This document shows positions 36,359-44,544 of a stretch of 64,000 nt of DNA, in pieces. Position 1 is the first letter of the stretch; every line of letters begins with the position of its first letter. Source of the DNA: Paenibacillaceae bacterium (GTDB taxonomy: Bacteria > Bacillota > Clostridia > Lachnospirales > Lachnospiraceae); contig SVDU01000027.1 of assembly GCA_015057705.1 (NCBI GenBank), forward strand, positions 1 through 64,000, given 5' to 3'. The translations under genes were made by a program, and so were the position numbers. The notes beneath the pieces are model-generated. The model worked only from the letters and a program-made list of their open reading frames with translations. It had not been told where the DNA came from and did no database searches.

Positions 36359-36930
36359 ATATGACACTGATTCTTCTGGCAGCGGGGGACAGCGTAAGAT
36401 TCAATGGCAATAAGCTGCTTTATAAAATGAATGGAAAGCCTATGTACCGTCATATTATAGAAGAAATCGACCAGCTTCCAAAAGATTTGTTCTCCAGAAA
36501 ACTGATAGTTACCCAATACGATGAGATTATGGAGTACATGAAAGACTCCGGATATAAAATCATAGTAAACAGGGACAGCAGGCTGGGGATTTCTCATTCC
36601 ATTCATCTGGCATTAGAGGAATTGGAACATGAAAACACGGATTTTCTATTTGCAGTCTGTGATCAGCCTTACTTAAAGTCTTTTACCATAGAGGCACTGG
36701 TGAATGGATTTTATGAAAACAAAAAGGGACTTGCCTGTTTGTGTTTTAAAGGAGAGCCGGGCAATCCTGCCATATTTGCAGGCAGCTACAGAAGAGAACT
36801 GATAGAGCTTACGGGAGACAGAGGCGGAAAAAAGATAATCAGAGCCCATCCGTCTGATGTTTTTCTTTTAGAAGCAGAAAGCGCTGCTGAATTAAAAGAC
36901 ATTGACAAGATGTCCGATCAATTAGAATAA
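36355..36930 (+). CDS. MocA/YgfJ-like molybdenum cofactor nucleotidyltransferase
   Basis: A 191-residue nucleotidyltransferase of the MobA/MocA fold. The N terminus LILLAAGDSVRFNGNKLLYK is the nucleotide-binding loop, although the usual L-A-x-G-x-S-x-R-x-G-x-x-K is slightly altered (S-V-R-F-N-G-N-K). AVCDQPYL holds the metal-binding aspartate, and CFKGEPGNPAIFAGSYRREL follows. It probably attaches CMP (or another nucleotide) to molybdopterin for the dehydrogenase. It is the last gene of the operon, overlapping yqeB by four bases, with a terminator after it. Confidence 0.85.
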   Translation: MNMTLILLAAGDSVRFNGNKLLYKMNGKPMYRHIIEEIDQLPKDLFSRKLIVTQYDEIMEYMKDSGYKIIVNRDSRLGISHSIHLALEELEHENTDFLFAVCDQPYLKSFTIEALVNGFYENKKGLACLCFKGEPGNPAIFAGSYRRELIELTGDRGGKKIIRAHPSDVFLLEAESAAELKDIDKMSDQLE

Positions 36931-36942
36931 ATTGTCAGAAAG

Positions 36943-36971
36943 ACACGGCTATTTTAGACCGTGTTTTTTTA
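36943..36971 (+). terminator. Intrinsic terminator ending the Se/Mo operon
   Basis: ACACGG (36943-36948) pairs with CCGTGT (36959-36964), followed by seven to eight T. It lies 12 bases after the nucleotidyltransferase stop. Confidence 0.8.
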
Positions 36972-37013
36972 ATTGCCAGTTTTATCCAACTATAGAAAAA
37001 TATCACTTATTGG

Positions 37014-37042
37014 TTTTCAGAAGAATGAAAATCGTGTATAAT
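37014..37042 (+). promoter_or_regulatory. Possible promoter of the GGDEF/HD-GYP gene
   Basis: A perfect TATAAT at 37037-37042, 24 bases before the start codon, with TTTTCA (37014-37019) at 17 bases as a weak -35 box. Confidence 0.4.
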
Positions 37043-37065
37043 GAAATCATCAAAGGAGGGGCGGT

Positions 37066-38808
37066 ATGTGGAAAAGGCTGAGGGAACATTTCCTTATGTT
37101 AAATAAGAGCAGAAATGAATTAAAGCAGGAAGGACTTAAGATTTGCGTGGCTTATTTTCTGCTTGGTTTGTTCTGGATTTTGTGTTCTGACAGATTGGTT
37201 CCTGCCATTGTCAGTAATTCCCATTCAGTCATGCTTTTTAGCATGGGGAAGGGAGTCTTATTTGTATTTTGTACTTCCGCATTTTTATACTATGTGATGT
37301 TAAGACTGCTTAACAAAGCCGGTGCCGCAGAAGAAGAACTGAGCAAAAGTTATAAAGAACTGAAGATGCAGTATAAAAAGATCGGTCTTTATGATCAGAT
37401 GCTTATGGAAAGTGAAGAGAAATACCGGACAATTATAGCTCATATGCAGCTTGGGATGGCACTGTTTGAGGGAGAGAATGAAACCGACATCAGGCACTAC
37501 AGGCTGATTGATGTAAATCCCTGCTATGAGGAACTGGCCTGTGACAAGGAAGATTCTGTGCTGGGAGGATATTTTTGTGACATACATGACACTCTGGATC
37601 CTGATATATGGGAGTTGCTTGCAAAGACTGTGAAAACAGGGGAGCCAGCCCGCTATGAACGGTTCCGGAACAGGACAAGCACATATTATGAGGTGATTGT
37701 TTTCTGCCCTGGCAAAAATCAGCTGGCCCTGATTGTCAATAATATAACCGAGCGCAGGCAGGCTCAGGAAAGACTGAATTATTTAAGCTTTCATGATCCG
37801 CTTACTGGTTTGTATAACAGAAGGTATTTTGAAGAGCAGCTGAAAGTTTTGGACCAGGAGTTTAACTATCCGCTGGTAATTACCATGGCAGACATCAACG
37901 GTCTGAAACTGATCAATGATTCTTTTGGTCATGCTGCAGGAGATGAGTACATACGAAAAGCGGGGGCAGTTCTGATGAACAACACCCGCAGCCATGATAT
38001 TATATGCCGGCTGGGAGGAGATGAATTTGTTATCTTTTCACCCGGCACAGGCGAAAAAGAGATTAAAAAGATAATTTCATCCATGAGTGACATGGCAAAG
38101 GCTCAGGCTGTGAATAAAATCATGCTTTCCATCTCTTTCGGATACAGCATAAAGTGCAGCAGTGATGATTCCATTACAGAGGTTTTAAAGAAAGCCGAAG
38201 ATTTTATGTATCGGAAAAAGCTGATGGAAAGTCCCAGCATGAGGGGAAAGACTATTTATACCATAATGGCAGCACTTCATGAAAAGAACTTCCGAGAGGA
38301 ACAGCATTCCCTTCGTGTATCAGAACTGTGTGAAAAGATGGGGGAAGCACTTGAACTTCAGGAAGATGACATTAAGGAATTAAAAACAGTTGGCCTTCTT
38401 CACGATATTGGCAAGGTAGCAATTGAAGAAGGTATTCTTAATAAGAACGGAAAGCTTGATTTAGATGAATGGGGAGAGATAAAAAAGCACCCCGAAATCG
38501 GATACCGCATCTTAAGTACAGTGAATGAGCTTTCAGAAATGGCAGATTACGTGCTTGCCCATCATGAGCGCTGGGATGGAAGCGGATACCCCAAAGGGCT
38601 GAAGGGAAAGGAGATTCCCATACAGTCCAGAATTATCGCCATAGCAGATGCTTATGACGCCATGATCAGTGAACGAAGCTACCGCCACGCGCTGTCAAAG
38701 GAAATTGCAGTCAGTGAGCTTTTAAAGGGAGCAGGAACACAGTTTTGTAAAGAGTATGTATCTATATTCATTGATAAAGTAATTAATAAATCCGGAACTG
38801 GTGCCTAG
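37066..38808 (+). CDS. Membrane GGDEF plus HD-GYP signalling protein
   Basis: A 580-residue protein with two N-terminal transmembrane helices (residues ~25-45 and ~55-80), a PAS-like region (~115-235, ending in NNITERRQAQERL), a GGDEF domain (active motif RLGGDEFVIF) and an HD-GYP domain (LLHDIGKVAI and HHERWDGSGYPKGLKG). Both catalytic signatures are intact, so it may both make and hydrolyse a cyclic dinucleotide, presumably c-di-GMP. It stands alone between two terminators. Confidence 0.92.
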   Translation: MWKRLREHFLMLNKSRNELKQEGLKICVAYFLLGLFWILCSDRLVPAIVSNSHSVMLFSMGKGVLFVFCTSAFLYYVMLRLLNKAGAAEEELSKSYKELKMQYKKIGLYDQMLMESEEKYRTIIAHMQLGMALFEGENETDIRHYRLIDVNPCYEELACDKEDSVLGGYFCDIHDTLDPDIWELLAKTVKTGEPARYERFRNRTSTYYEVIVFCPGKNQLALIVNNITERRQAQERLNYLSFHDPLTGLYNRRYFEEQLKVLDQEFNYPLVITMADINGLKLINDSFGHAAGDEYIRKAGAVLMNNTRSHDIICRLGGDEFVIFSPGTGEKEIKKIISSMSDMAKAQAVNKIMLSISFGYSIKCSSDDSITEVLKKAEDFMYRKKLMESPSMRGKTIYTIMAALHEKNFREEQHSLRVSELCEKMGEALELQEDDIKELKTVGLLHDIGKVAIEEGILNKNGKLDLDEWGEIKKHPEIGYRILSTVNELSEMADYVLAHHERWDGSGYPKGLKGKEIPIQSRIIAIADAYDAMISERSYRHALSKEIAVSELLKGAGTQFCKEYVSIFIDKVINKSGTGA

Positions 38809-38825
38809 ATTGTTACAAAATTAAC

Positions 38826-38877
38826 AGGAATGAGCGGTATGCTTCTATTTCAGGAGCGTGATGCTCATTCCTTTTTT
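38826..38877 (+). terminator. Strong intrinsic terminator after the GGDEF/HD-GYP gene
   Basis: AGGAATGAGC (38826-38835) pairs perfectly with GCTCATTCCT (38863-38872), followed by TTTTTT. It isolates the c-di-GMP gene from the LytTR region. Confidence 0.85.
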
Positions 38878-38976
38878 GATTTTTTATAAAGAACATGTTA
38901 AAATTAACAATTATAAAATCATAAAAAAATATAGATTTAATGTAAAAAAAGTAACTTTTTTAAAGCGGAATGTGTC

Positions 38977-39011
38977 AATTTTGGAACTCAACGTGTATAA
39001 TTTTGGCACTT
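38977..39011 (+). repeat. Direct repeat upstream of the LytTR regulator, 22-bp period
   Basis: AATTTTGGAACT (38977-38988) and AATTTTGGCACT (38999-39010) match at 11 of 12 bases and start exactly 22 bases apart. They lie in the 338-base gap before the regulator gene, which otherwise holds the preceding terminator and AT-rich sequence. A possible TTATAT or TATATG -10 box follows at 39035-39042. The spacing would suit a dimeric regulator bound to one DNA face. Confidence 0.5.
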
Positions 39012-39146
39012 GGGTTGAAAGTTGTCGAAAATAGTTATATGCTGAGACCGTTAAGAGACATAATTAGCATACCATTAACATTAGATGAAGAAGCAAATCT
39101 GTAGAAAAATGATTTCGGAGATTGCTGTATAATAGGAGGAGAGGCC

Positions 39147-39869
39147 ATGTTAAAAATAGGAGTATGTGATGATGACCATCTGCTGCTGTTGGAAGCAGAA
39201 ACGCGTTTGCGCAGGATTGGGATTGAGAGAGAAATGAATCTGGATGTGGAGACCTTCTGTGACGGTGATGAAATTGTCAGAGCTGTTTATTTAGGAAAGC
39301 GTTTCGACATCATTTATATGGATATTGAGATGAGACGTATGAATGGATTGATGGCAGCAGAACGAATCCGTGAATACGACCGCATGGTACAAATCGTATT
39401 TATGACATCTCATCAGAGATACATCAATCAGGCCTTTCGCTCAGCGCCCATCGGATACCTCGTTAAGCCCGTAAGGGATCCTGAATTTAATAATAATTTC
39501 AGCCACATATTAAATCTGATTGAGACAAAAGACTTATATTATCACTTCAAATATGGCAGAACAGAGAGTCAGGTATATTTAAAGAAAGTACTGTATTTTG
39601 AAAGCAAGCTCCGACTGACAGAGATTGCATGTGAAGAGGGCCGGCACAGACTATACAAAAGTCTGGAGGAGATAGAAAACGAATTAAAAGACCGCAAGAT
39701 TCGTTTTATCAGAATACACCAGTCTTACCTGGTGAGTTTCACCCAGATCGCCAGAATCTCCAATGACGTAGTGGAATTAATGGATGGAACCTGTCTGCCA
39801 GTCAGCCGCAGCAGGCGTAAGGAAGTGGAAGAAATTATGTATGATACCATGGGGTGGTGTCAGGTTTAA
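39147..39869 (+). CDS. LytTR family response regulator
   Basis: A 240-residue response regulator. The receiver domain (residues ~1-125) has the acidic pair CDDDH, the phospho-acceptor in IIYMDIEM (~Asp58), MTSH and the conserved lysine in LVKPVRD. The LytTR DNA-binding domain (~140-235) has KKVLYFESKLRLTEI, FIRIHQSYLV and LPVSRSRRKEV. AGGAGGAGAGG precedes the ATG. No histidine kinase gene is adjacent; instead an unknown membrane protein follows after 26 bases. LytTR proteins bind paired direct repeats about 21 bp apart, which are found before the next two genes. Confidence 0.92.
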   Translation: MLKIGVCDDDHLLLLEAETRLRRIGIEREMNLDVETFCDGDEIVRAVYLGKRFDIIYMDIEMRRMNGLMAAERIREYDRMVQIVFMTSHQRYINQAFRSAPIGYLVKPVRDPEFNNNFSHILNLIETKDLYYHFKYGRTESQVYLKKVLYFESKLRLTEIACEEGRHRLYKSLEEIENELKDRKIRFIRIHQSYLVSFTQIARISNDVVELMDGTCLPVSRSRRKEVEEIMYDTMGWCQV

Positions 39870-39895
39870 AAACTGCCAGGTAAATGGGGGAGTAG

Positions 39896-40600
39896 ATGAC
39901 AAAAAGATTAAAATATTACTTTATTATGATGTTGATGGGGGGGATCGTCTGGTTGGAAGGAAGCAGCAGGTTTGTTAGCCGCACATTTTGGGATGTGATT
40001 ATATTATTTCCGCCGCTTCCTTCCCCTGTTCACTATTTGCTTCAGTCTCTTTTGGAGATAGCTGTTACATATGGAGAAGTGCTTATCCTGTTATTAATTT
40101 TATCAGACTGGAGGTCGAAAAGAGACTGTGAGTGGCAGGGGTATAAAAAGGCTCTATATTTATATCTTATTATAGGAGTCATTTTGGAAAGAATAATAAT
40201 ATATATTTTTAATATCCTATTTTCAACCTATATTGAATCATATCCCGTAGCTATCACGATGATAATGGCGATTAGAATAGTTATGGTATTTTCTATGGTA
40301 ATAATTGTAATGAGAATGTCTATGAAAAATAAAAACCAGGCTATACGTGTAGATCAATGCAGTTTCATGCACTTTGCTGCAGGAGCGGTCATAACAATTG
40401 GTTTAGCTGGTTTATTCTCTTTTAGAGAGTGGCAGGGTTATCAGATCTTTATGTCGGACATGGATTCCTATGGATTTTTCAGCCAGATGACCGCACCAAC
40501 GCCTGGATATACCATTTTTAACCAGTGGATGGTGCCTTATATGGTTAGGATTTGTGCTGTGTTATTGTTTATGTGGGATGGAAAGCAGAATGAGGTCTAG
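39896..40600 (+). CDS. Unknown polytopic membrane protein cotranscribed with the LytTR regulator
   Basis: A 234-residue protein with about five to six hydrophobic segments (for example residues ~7-20, 55-75, 90-115, 120-142, 155-175 and near the C terminus). I recognise no family. It has no histidine-kinase H or N box. Being 26 bases after the response regulator and before a terminator, it may sense the signal or restrain the regulator, as membrane inhibitors do in LytTR regulatory systems. That role is inference. Confidence 0.7.
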   Translation: MTKRLKYYFIMMLMGGIVWLEGSSRFVSRTFWDVIILFPPLPSPVHYLLQSLLEIAVTYGEVLILLLILSDWRSKRDCEWQGYKKALYLYLIIGVILERIIIYIFNILFSTYIESYPVAITMIMAIRIVMVFSMVIIVMRMSMKNKNQAIRVDQCSFMHFAAGAVITIGLAGLFSFREWQGYQIFMSDMDSYGFFSQMTAPTPGYTIFNQWMVPYMVRICAVLLFMWDGKQNEV

Positions 40601-40640
40601 TGCTGTGGAAATTTAATATTTCATAATTATGGTAAATTTG

Positions 40641-40672
40641 GAAAAGCAGTTAATAGCTGCTTTTCTTTTTTT
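40641..40672 (+). terminator. Intrinsic terminator after the regulator-membrane protein pair
   Basis: GAAAAGCAG (40641-40649) pairs perfectly with CTGCTTTTC (40657-40665), followed by seven T. Confidence 0.85.
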
Positions 40673-40698
40673 GTTTTTCCGATACTAAATAACCAAAA

Positions 40699-40759
40699 AT
40701 TACATGTAGGGTGCTAAAAATTACATGAATGGTTTTATTGTCGATAAATGCATTATAAT
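40699..40759 (+). promoter_or_regulatory. LytTR-type operator and promoter of the lipoprotein gene
   Basis: ATTACATG occurs at 40699-40706 and 40720-40727, 21 bases start to start. A perfect TATAAT is at 40754-40759, 34 bases after the second repeat begins. The -35 position holds GGTTTT, a poor match, which suggests an activator is needed. The same layout precedes the VWA gene. Confidence 0.7.
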
Positions 40760-40796
40760 GTAACTGAAAATTATGAAATTAAGGGAGTGTATGAAA

Positions 40797-42293
40797 ATGA
40801 TTAAACGTGGCAAATTTGTTTTTGCAGTTGCAGCATTATTTCTGGTATCTGGATTTGTGTGTGCCTGTTCTGCGCAGAAAAGTTCTGAGCTTTTAGAAGG
40901 AAAAAAGGTTATTTTACAGATGCAGTCTAAATTACCTTTGCAGGACGGTTTTACAAATACATCCCAGACAACTGCACAGCCTGGATTTGATTCGCCGGAG
41001 AGTGCAGTAAAGAGTTATCTAACAGGGCTTAGGGATAATAATTTAAAGTACATGACAGATACCTTTTCAAAAAATAAGGAAATAGATGATATTATGCGTC
41101 AATATGCAATTCTTTGCGGACTTGGTTTGGATGAGGGAGGACCTGTGAGTCTAAAAAATACAGAGGAAGTAAAGGCATTTGTCGATAATCTGGAGAGCGG
41201 TATAAAAGCTGTGAATCTTCAATCAGTGAAGCTGGTGGGATTTGTTGACCCTGGAGATTTAGATGATGCTTATACAAATCAAAAACATCAGGAAAATCTG
41301 ATCAGAATAGCGAAACGGTATGGTGGGGATAAGATGGTAAGCTGTGTTGCCGCTATTGAGGTGGATGGCAGAAAATTCTTTTTGATTTTTGATGTAATAA
41401 GAAAGGACGGCAGGTGGTTTAATCATCAGTTAGGCGGAATCTTTGCCAATATGTCAGGAATGGAAAGGGATGCGGTAGGGACACTCTCATTAGAAACAGC
41501 GGATGAGCGGATTCTGAAACAATTGGTGCCTGATTTTTCAAAAAACTTATTAGAGGCAGAAGCGGGGCATGGGGCAATAGGGGATGCTGATACCAACGAG
41601 GAAACAGGAGGCTTTGATTCGTCTCAGATGGCAGTCAGAAAATATCTGGAATATCTTGCGGCCAATGAACAGGACAAGATGATTGGTACATTTGCAGTGG
41701 AGAGCTACGTGGATCATTTTGATATTCGGGCTAGACTGGAAAGCAGTGGGGCATATATTTTTATGCAGCAGGAATTTAATTTTCCAGCTGTAACTAATTT
41801 TACCAGAGATTTAAACATTGAAAGCAGAAAAAATGACATTCGATGGAATTTATTAGAACAATACACAGCATTGTGTGTATTCTCGGAAATAGATACGGCT
41901 GATCTGGTTCAGACGGAAGATTTTGATGAAACTTTCGCGTTATCAGAATTGCCGAAACGTTTGAATACTAGTACCATAAAAATTCTGGGATATATTAGTC
42001 CGGAAAAAATGTCAGAGTCTTATGTTTCAAATAAATTTCAGAATATAAAACTAAGGAGGATGAAGGCTTACGGTGCAGATGATATAGAAAGCATTGCGGC
42101 TGTGTTTGAAATAAATGGTGCCCGCTATATTATTTGTATTGATACCATGAAATATGAGGACAGATGGTATATCAGGGAGCTTGGCGGTGAACTTTATTCG
42201 CTGCTTGGTCTTGATTACAGGTATGCAGGAATCCTGCCTGCTGATTACCTGAATAATTCAGATATTGATAGTCTGATTTCGCCCTTCAGTTGA
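40797..42293 (+). CDS. Lipoprotein of unknown function with an internal duplication
   Basis: A 498-residue protein with a signal peptide ending in a lipobox-like SGFVCAC, so probably a surface lipoprotein. The mature part contains two copies of a ~200-residue domain. The first runs from about FDSPESAVKSYL to DGRWFNHQLGGIFANM; the second from FDSSQMAVRKYLEYL to EDRWYIRELGGELYSL. Both copies share an LVGFVDP / ILGYISP strand and a C-terminal IDVIR-DGRWF-type hairpin. I recognise no family. I chose the ATG at 40797, nine bases after GGGAG; ATGs at 40773 and 40791 are alternatives. Confidence 0.75.
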   Translation: MIKRGKFVFAVAALFLVSGFVCACSAQKSSELLEGKKVILQMQSKLPLQDGFTNTSQTTAQPGFDSPESAVKSYLTGLRDNNLKYMTDTFSKNKEIDDIMRQYAILCGLGLDEGGPVSLKNTEEVKAFVDNLESGIKAVNLQSVKLVGFVDPGDLDDAYTNQKHQENLIRIAKRYGGDKMVSCVAAIEVDGRKFFLIFDVIRKDGRWFNHQLGGIFANMSGMERDAVGTLSLETADERILKQLVPDFSKNLLEAEAGHGAIGDADTNEETGGFDSSQMAVRKYLEYLAANEQDKMIGTFAVESYVDHFDIRARLESSGAYIFMQQEFNFPAVTNFTRDLNIESRKNDIRWNLLEQYTALCVFSEIDTADLVQTEDFDETFALSELPKRLNTSTIKILGYISPEKMSESYVSNKFQNIKLRRMKAYGADDIESIAAVFEINGARYIICIDTMKYEDRWYIRELGGELYSLLGLDYRYAGILPADYLNNSDIDSLISPFS

Positions 42294-42362
42294 TGATAGG
42301 TCACATAATTTGTGTCGAAAAATGTCGAATCAAGGGAAAATCTCAGCTGTTTTTTACCAAAA

Positions 42363-42423
42363 ATTACATGTAGCGCGCTAAATATTACATGAACGGTTTT
42401 TTTGCTGATTTTTGTATTATAAT
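42363..42423 (+). promoter_or_regulatory. LytTR-type operator and promoter of the VWA gene and probably the injection-system operon
   Basis: ATTACATG occurs at 42363-42370 and 42384-42391 (21 bases apart), GGTTTT at 42395-42400 and TATAAT at 42418-42423. Every distance equals that of the site at 40699-40759, and the surrounding sequence is also largely conserved. No terminator is visible between this promoter and the sheath gene at 44.5 kb. Confidence 0.7.
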
Positions 42424-42458
42424 GTAACTAACAAATTAATACAAAGGTGTGGACGTAT

Positions 42459-44480
42459 ATGAAGAGATTAAATGGAGTATTGGCGGTTCTATTATGTTTT
42501 GCTTTTCTATCTGTTACGTTCCCTGTATCCGCAGAGGAAATAGCCAGTAAAAAAAACGGGCTGGACGTGATGTTTGTAATGGATTACAGCGGTTCTATGA
42601 AAACCAATGATCCGGATCATACAGGAGTGGGGATGGTCAAGGCATTTGTGGATACGGTTCACAGTGCTGACATAAGGATTGGGTTTGTGGCTTACAATGA
42701 TCAGATTGTTACATCAGCGGCTCCGGCTTCGGTAAAGTCTCAGGAAGACCGTGACGCTTTAAAAGGCCTGATGGATGCTTCCAGCTACTCCGGCAATACA
42801 GATATAGGATTGGGGTTAAGCTATGCTTTTGGTCTGTCAGGGCCGGAGAGTGGTCGCAAGCGTATGGTAGTTCTGATTTCTGACGGAGAATCAGATTTAA
42901 AAGGATCTAAAACCGGAAGAACATTAGAAACTTCCAATGCAGATTTAAAAAATACCATCGAGGCTTGTAAATCCCAGGGGGTACCGGTCTATACAGTTGC
43001 TTTTGGAAAATATGACGGGAACAAAGAGATTTTAAAAGATATTGCAGGTCAGACAGGCGGACAGAATTATTCAGTGGAAAAACCTGAGACACTGATTGAA
43101 GTCCTTTATGGAATATTTAATTCCAATATGGCGTACAAAATTCAGGAAATAACCAATAGTGTTTATGCCGCAGGAAGTCAAAGTATCCGGATTAAACTGG
43201 ATGATTCCTATTTAGATGAAATGGATGTTCTGATGATCTCACCGCAGCAGATTGGAGACACTACGGTTATTTACGGAGATCAGCAGATAAAACCGGTCAA
43301 TCTATTCCATTATTCTGTTGCTAAAATATCAGATGTGAATAAAGACATCAGAGAATTAATTGTTCAGACAGGAACAGTAGAAAATCAGGGATTAAAGATT
43401 TACCTGATCAGTTACAGAGATCTAATTCCAACTTTGGAATTAGATACGTCCACAGGCAGGAACAAGCCGCTACCGTTTAAGATTTATTTTAAAGATGAAG
43501 CCGGGACTGTGATCTCAGATGAGAATTTTTACAAGGGGTTTGCACCTAAAATTGAATTTTACGCAGATGGACAATCGGAAGGCGGACGAAGCAGCCTTAG
43601 TACAACTGTGAAAGATGGAGTGATTACAGGGGAAGTAACGCTTACAAAATCAGGAACTTATTACATAGAAAGCCGTTTAGACGATGCTATGGAATCCTGC
43701 ATATTTGACACCGTCAGGGTTTTAGTAGTGAATACACCACCGGCAGGCGCTCTTCCGGATCAAATTAAATATAATCCGCTAAGTGGTGAAAAAAAATTTG
43801 TACTCAATGATTATTTTACAGATACGGATGGGGATGCCCTTACCTATACACTGGAACAAAATTCAGACAGCGCTGCCAAGGTATTCATAGAAGAAGGGAT
43901 TCTACATGTTAAACCCGTTAAATCCGGTCTCCAGAATGTTATTTTTAAAATATCTGATGGAGAGACAGCCATATCCTATACGTACCTGATTGCAGTCATG
44001 CCTGTATGGCAGGCATATTGGTGGGCGATTTTAATCGCGGTCCTGGTACTTGGTGGGATTATATGGAGAATATTCCATAAACCCAAGCCTGAGCTTGAAG
44101 TTATAACCGAGAAGAAAGCGCAGAACCGTTTTCAGGGGAAAATGGATGCTTACTTTATAGGACAGCCTGAGGGAGATGAAGAAATCCCGCCCCTTACCTT
44201 CCCTATGTATAAGATCAAAGACAACAGAGTCAGTCTTGGGGATCTGATGAAAGAATACCCGGAAGCTTCTGCTAACTTAGGACTGGATAATATCTTTCTG
44301 ATAGCAGATGAGGATCGGCGCATGATTTTGTATCATTCATCTAATTCCTCAATTATGATTGGCAGCTCTATTGTCTGTAAGAAGATCCAGTACAGTGTCA
44401 GCTTTGGCGACATTATATCCATAACTGCACCGGATAGAATCTATGATCTGGAGATTCATTATATATCAATGATTCAGTAA
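42459..44480 (+). CDS. Secreted/membrane VWA-domain protein
   Basis: A 673-residue protein with a signal peptide (to about SAEE, residue ~27), a von Willebrand A domain with a complete MIDAS (DYSGS, NTDIG and SDGES), a linker region, a cadherin-like or Ig-like domain (~residues 430-520, FTDTDGDALTYTLEQ), one transmembrane helix (~525-545) and a ~125-residue cytosolic tail. The tail ends SFGDIISITAPDRIYDLEIH, faintly like the last strands of an FHA domain. The ATG at 42459 follows AAAGG; a GTG at 42447 is an alternative. It is the last gene before the contractile cluster, with 64 bases between them. Confidence 0.82.
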   Translation: MKRLNGVLAVLLCFAFLSVTFPVSAEEIASKKNGLDVMFVMDYSGSMKTNDPDHTGVGMVKAFVDTVHSADIRIGFVAYNDQIVTSAAPASVKSQEDRDALKGLMDASSYSGNTDIGLGLSYAFGLSGPESGRKRMVVLISDGESDLKGSKTGRTLETSNADLKNTIEACKSQGVPVYTVAFGKYDGNKEILKDIAGQTGGQNYSVEKPETLIEVLYGIFNSNMAYKIQEITNSVYAAGSQSIRIKLDDSYLDEMDVLMISPQQIGDTTVIYGDQQIKPVNLFHYSVAKISDVNKDIRELIVQTGTVENQGLKIYLISYRDLIPTLELDTSTGRNKPLPFKIYFKDEAGTVISDENFYKGFAPKIEFYADGQSEGGRSSLSTTVKDGVITGEVTLTKSGTYYIESRLDDAMESCIFDTVRVLVVNTPPAGALPDQIKYNPLSGEKKFVLNDYFTDTDGDALTYTLEQNSDSAAKVFIEEGILHVKPVKSGLQNVIFKISDGETAISYTYLIAVMPVWQAYWWAILIAVLVLGGIIWRIFHKPKPELEVITEKKAQNRFQGKMDAYFIGQPEGDEEIPPLTFPMYKIKDNRVSLGDLMKEYPEASANLGLDNIFLIADEDRRMILYHSSNSSIMIGSSIVCKKIQYSVSFGDIISITAPDRIYDLEIHYISMIQ

Positions 44481-44544
44481 CAGTTTTCAGTCAAAACCAA
44501 TATCGTTGTTTACGCTTGTCATTCCTTTTTCAGGATGAAAGCGA

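Noticed and set aside
39128-39133. TATAAT just before the LytTR regulator start
   Set aside because: Transcription would start inside the ribosome binding site, so it is unlikely to be the working promoter.
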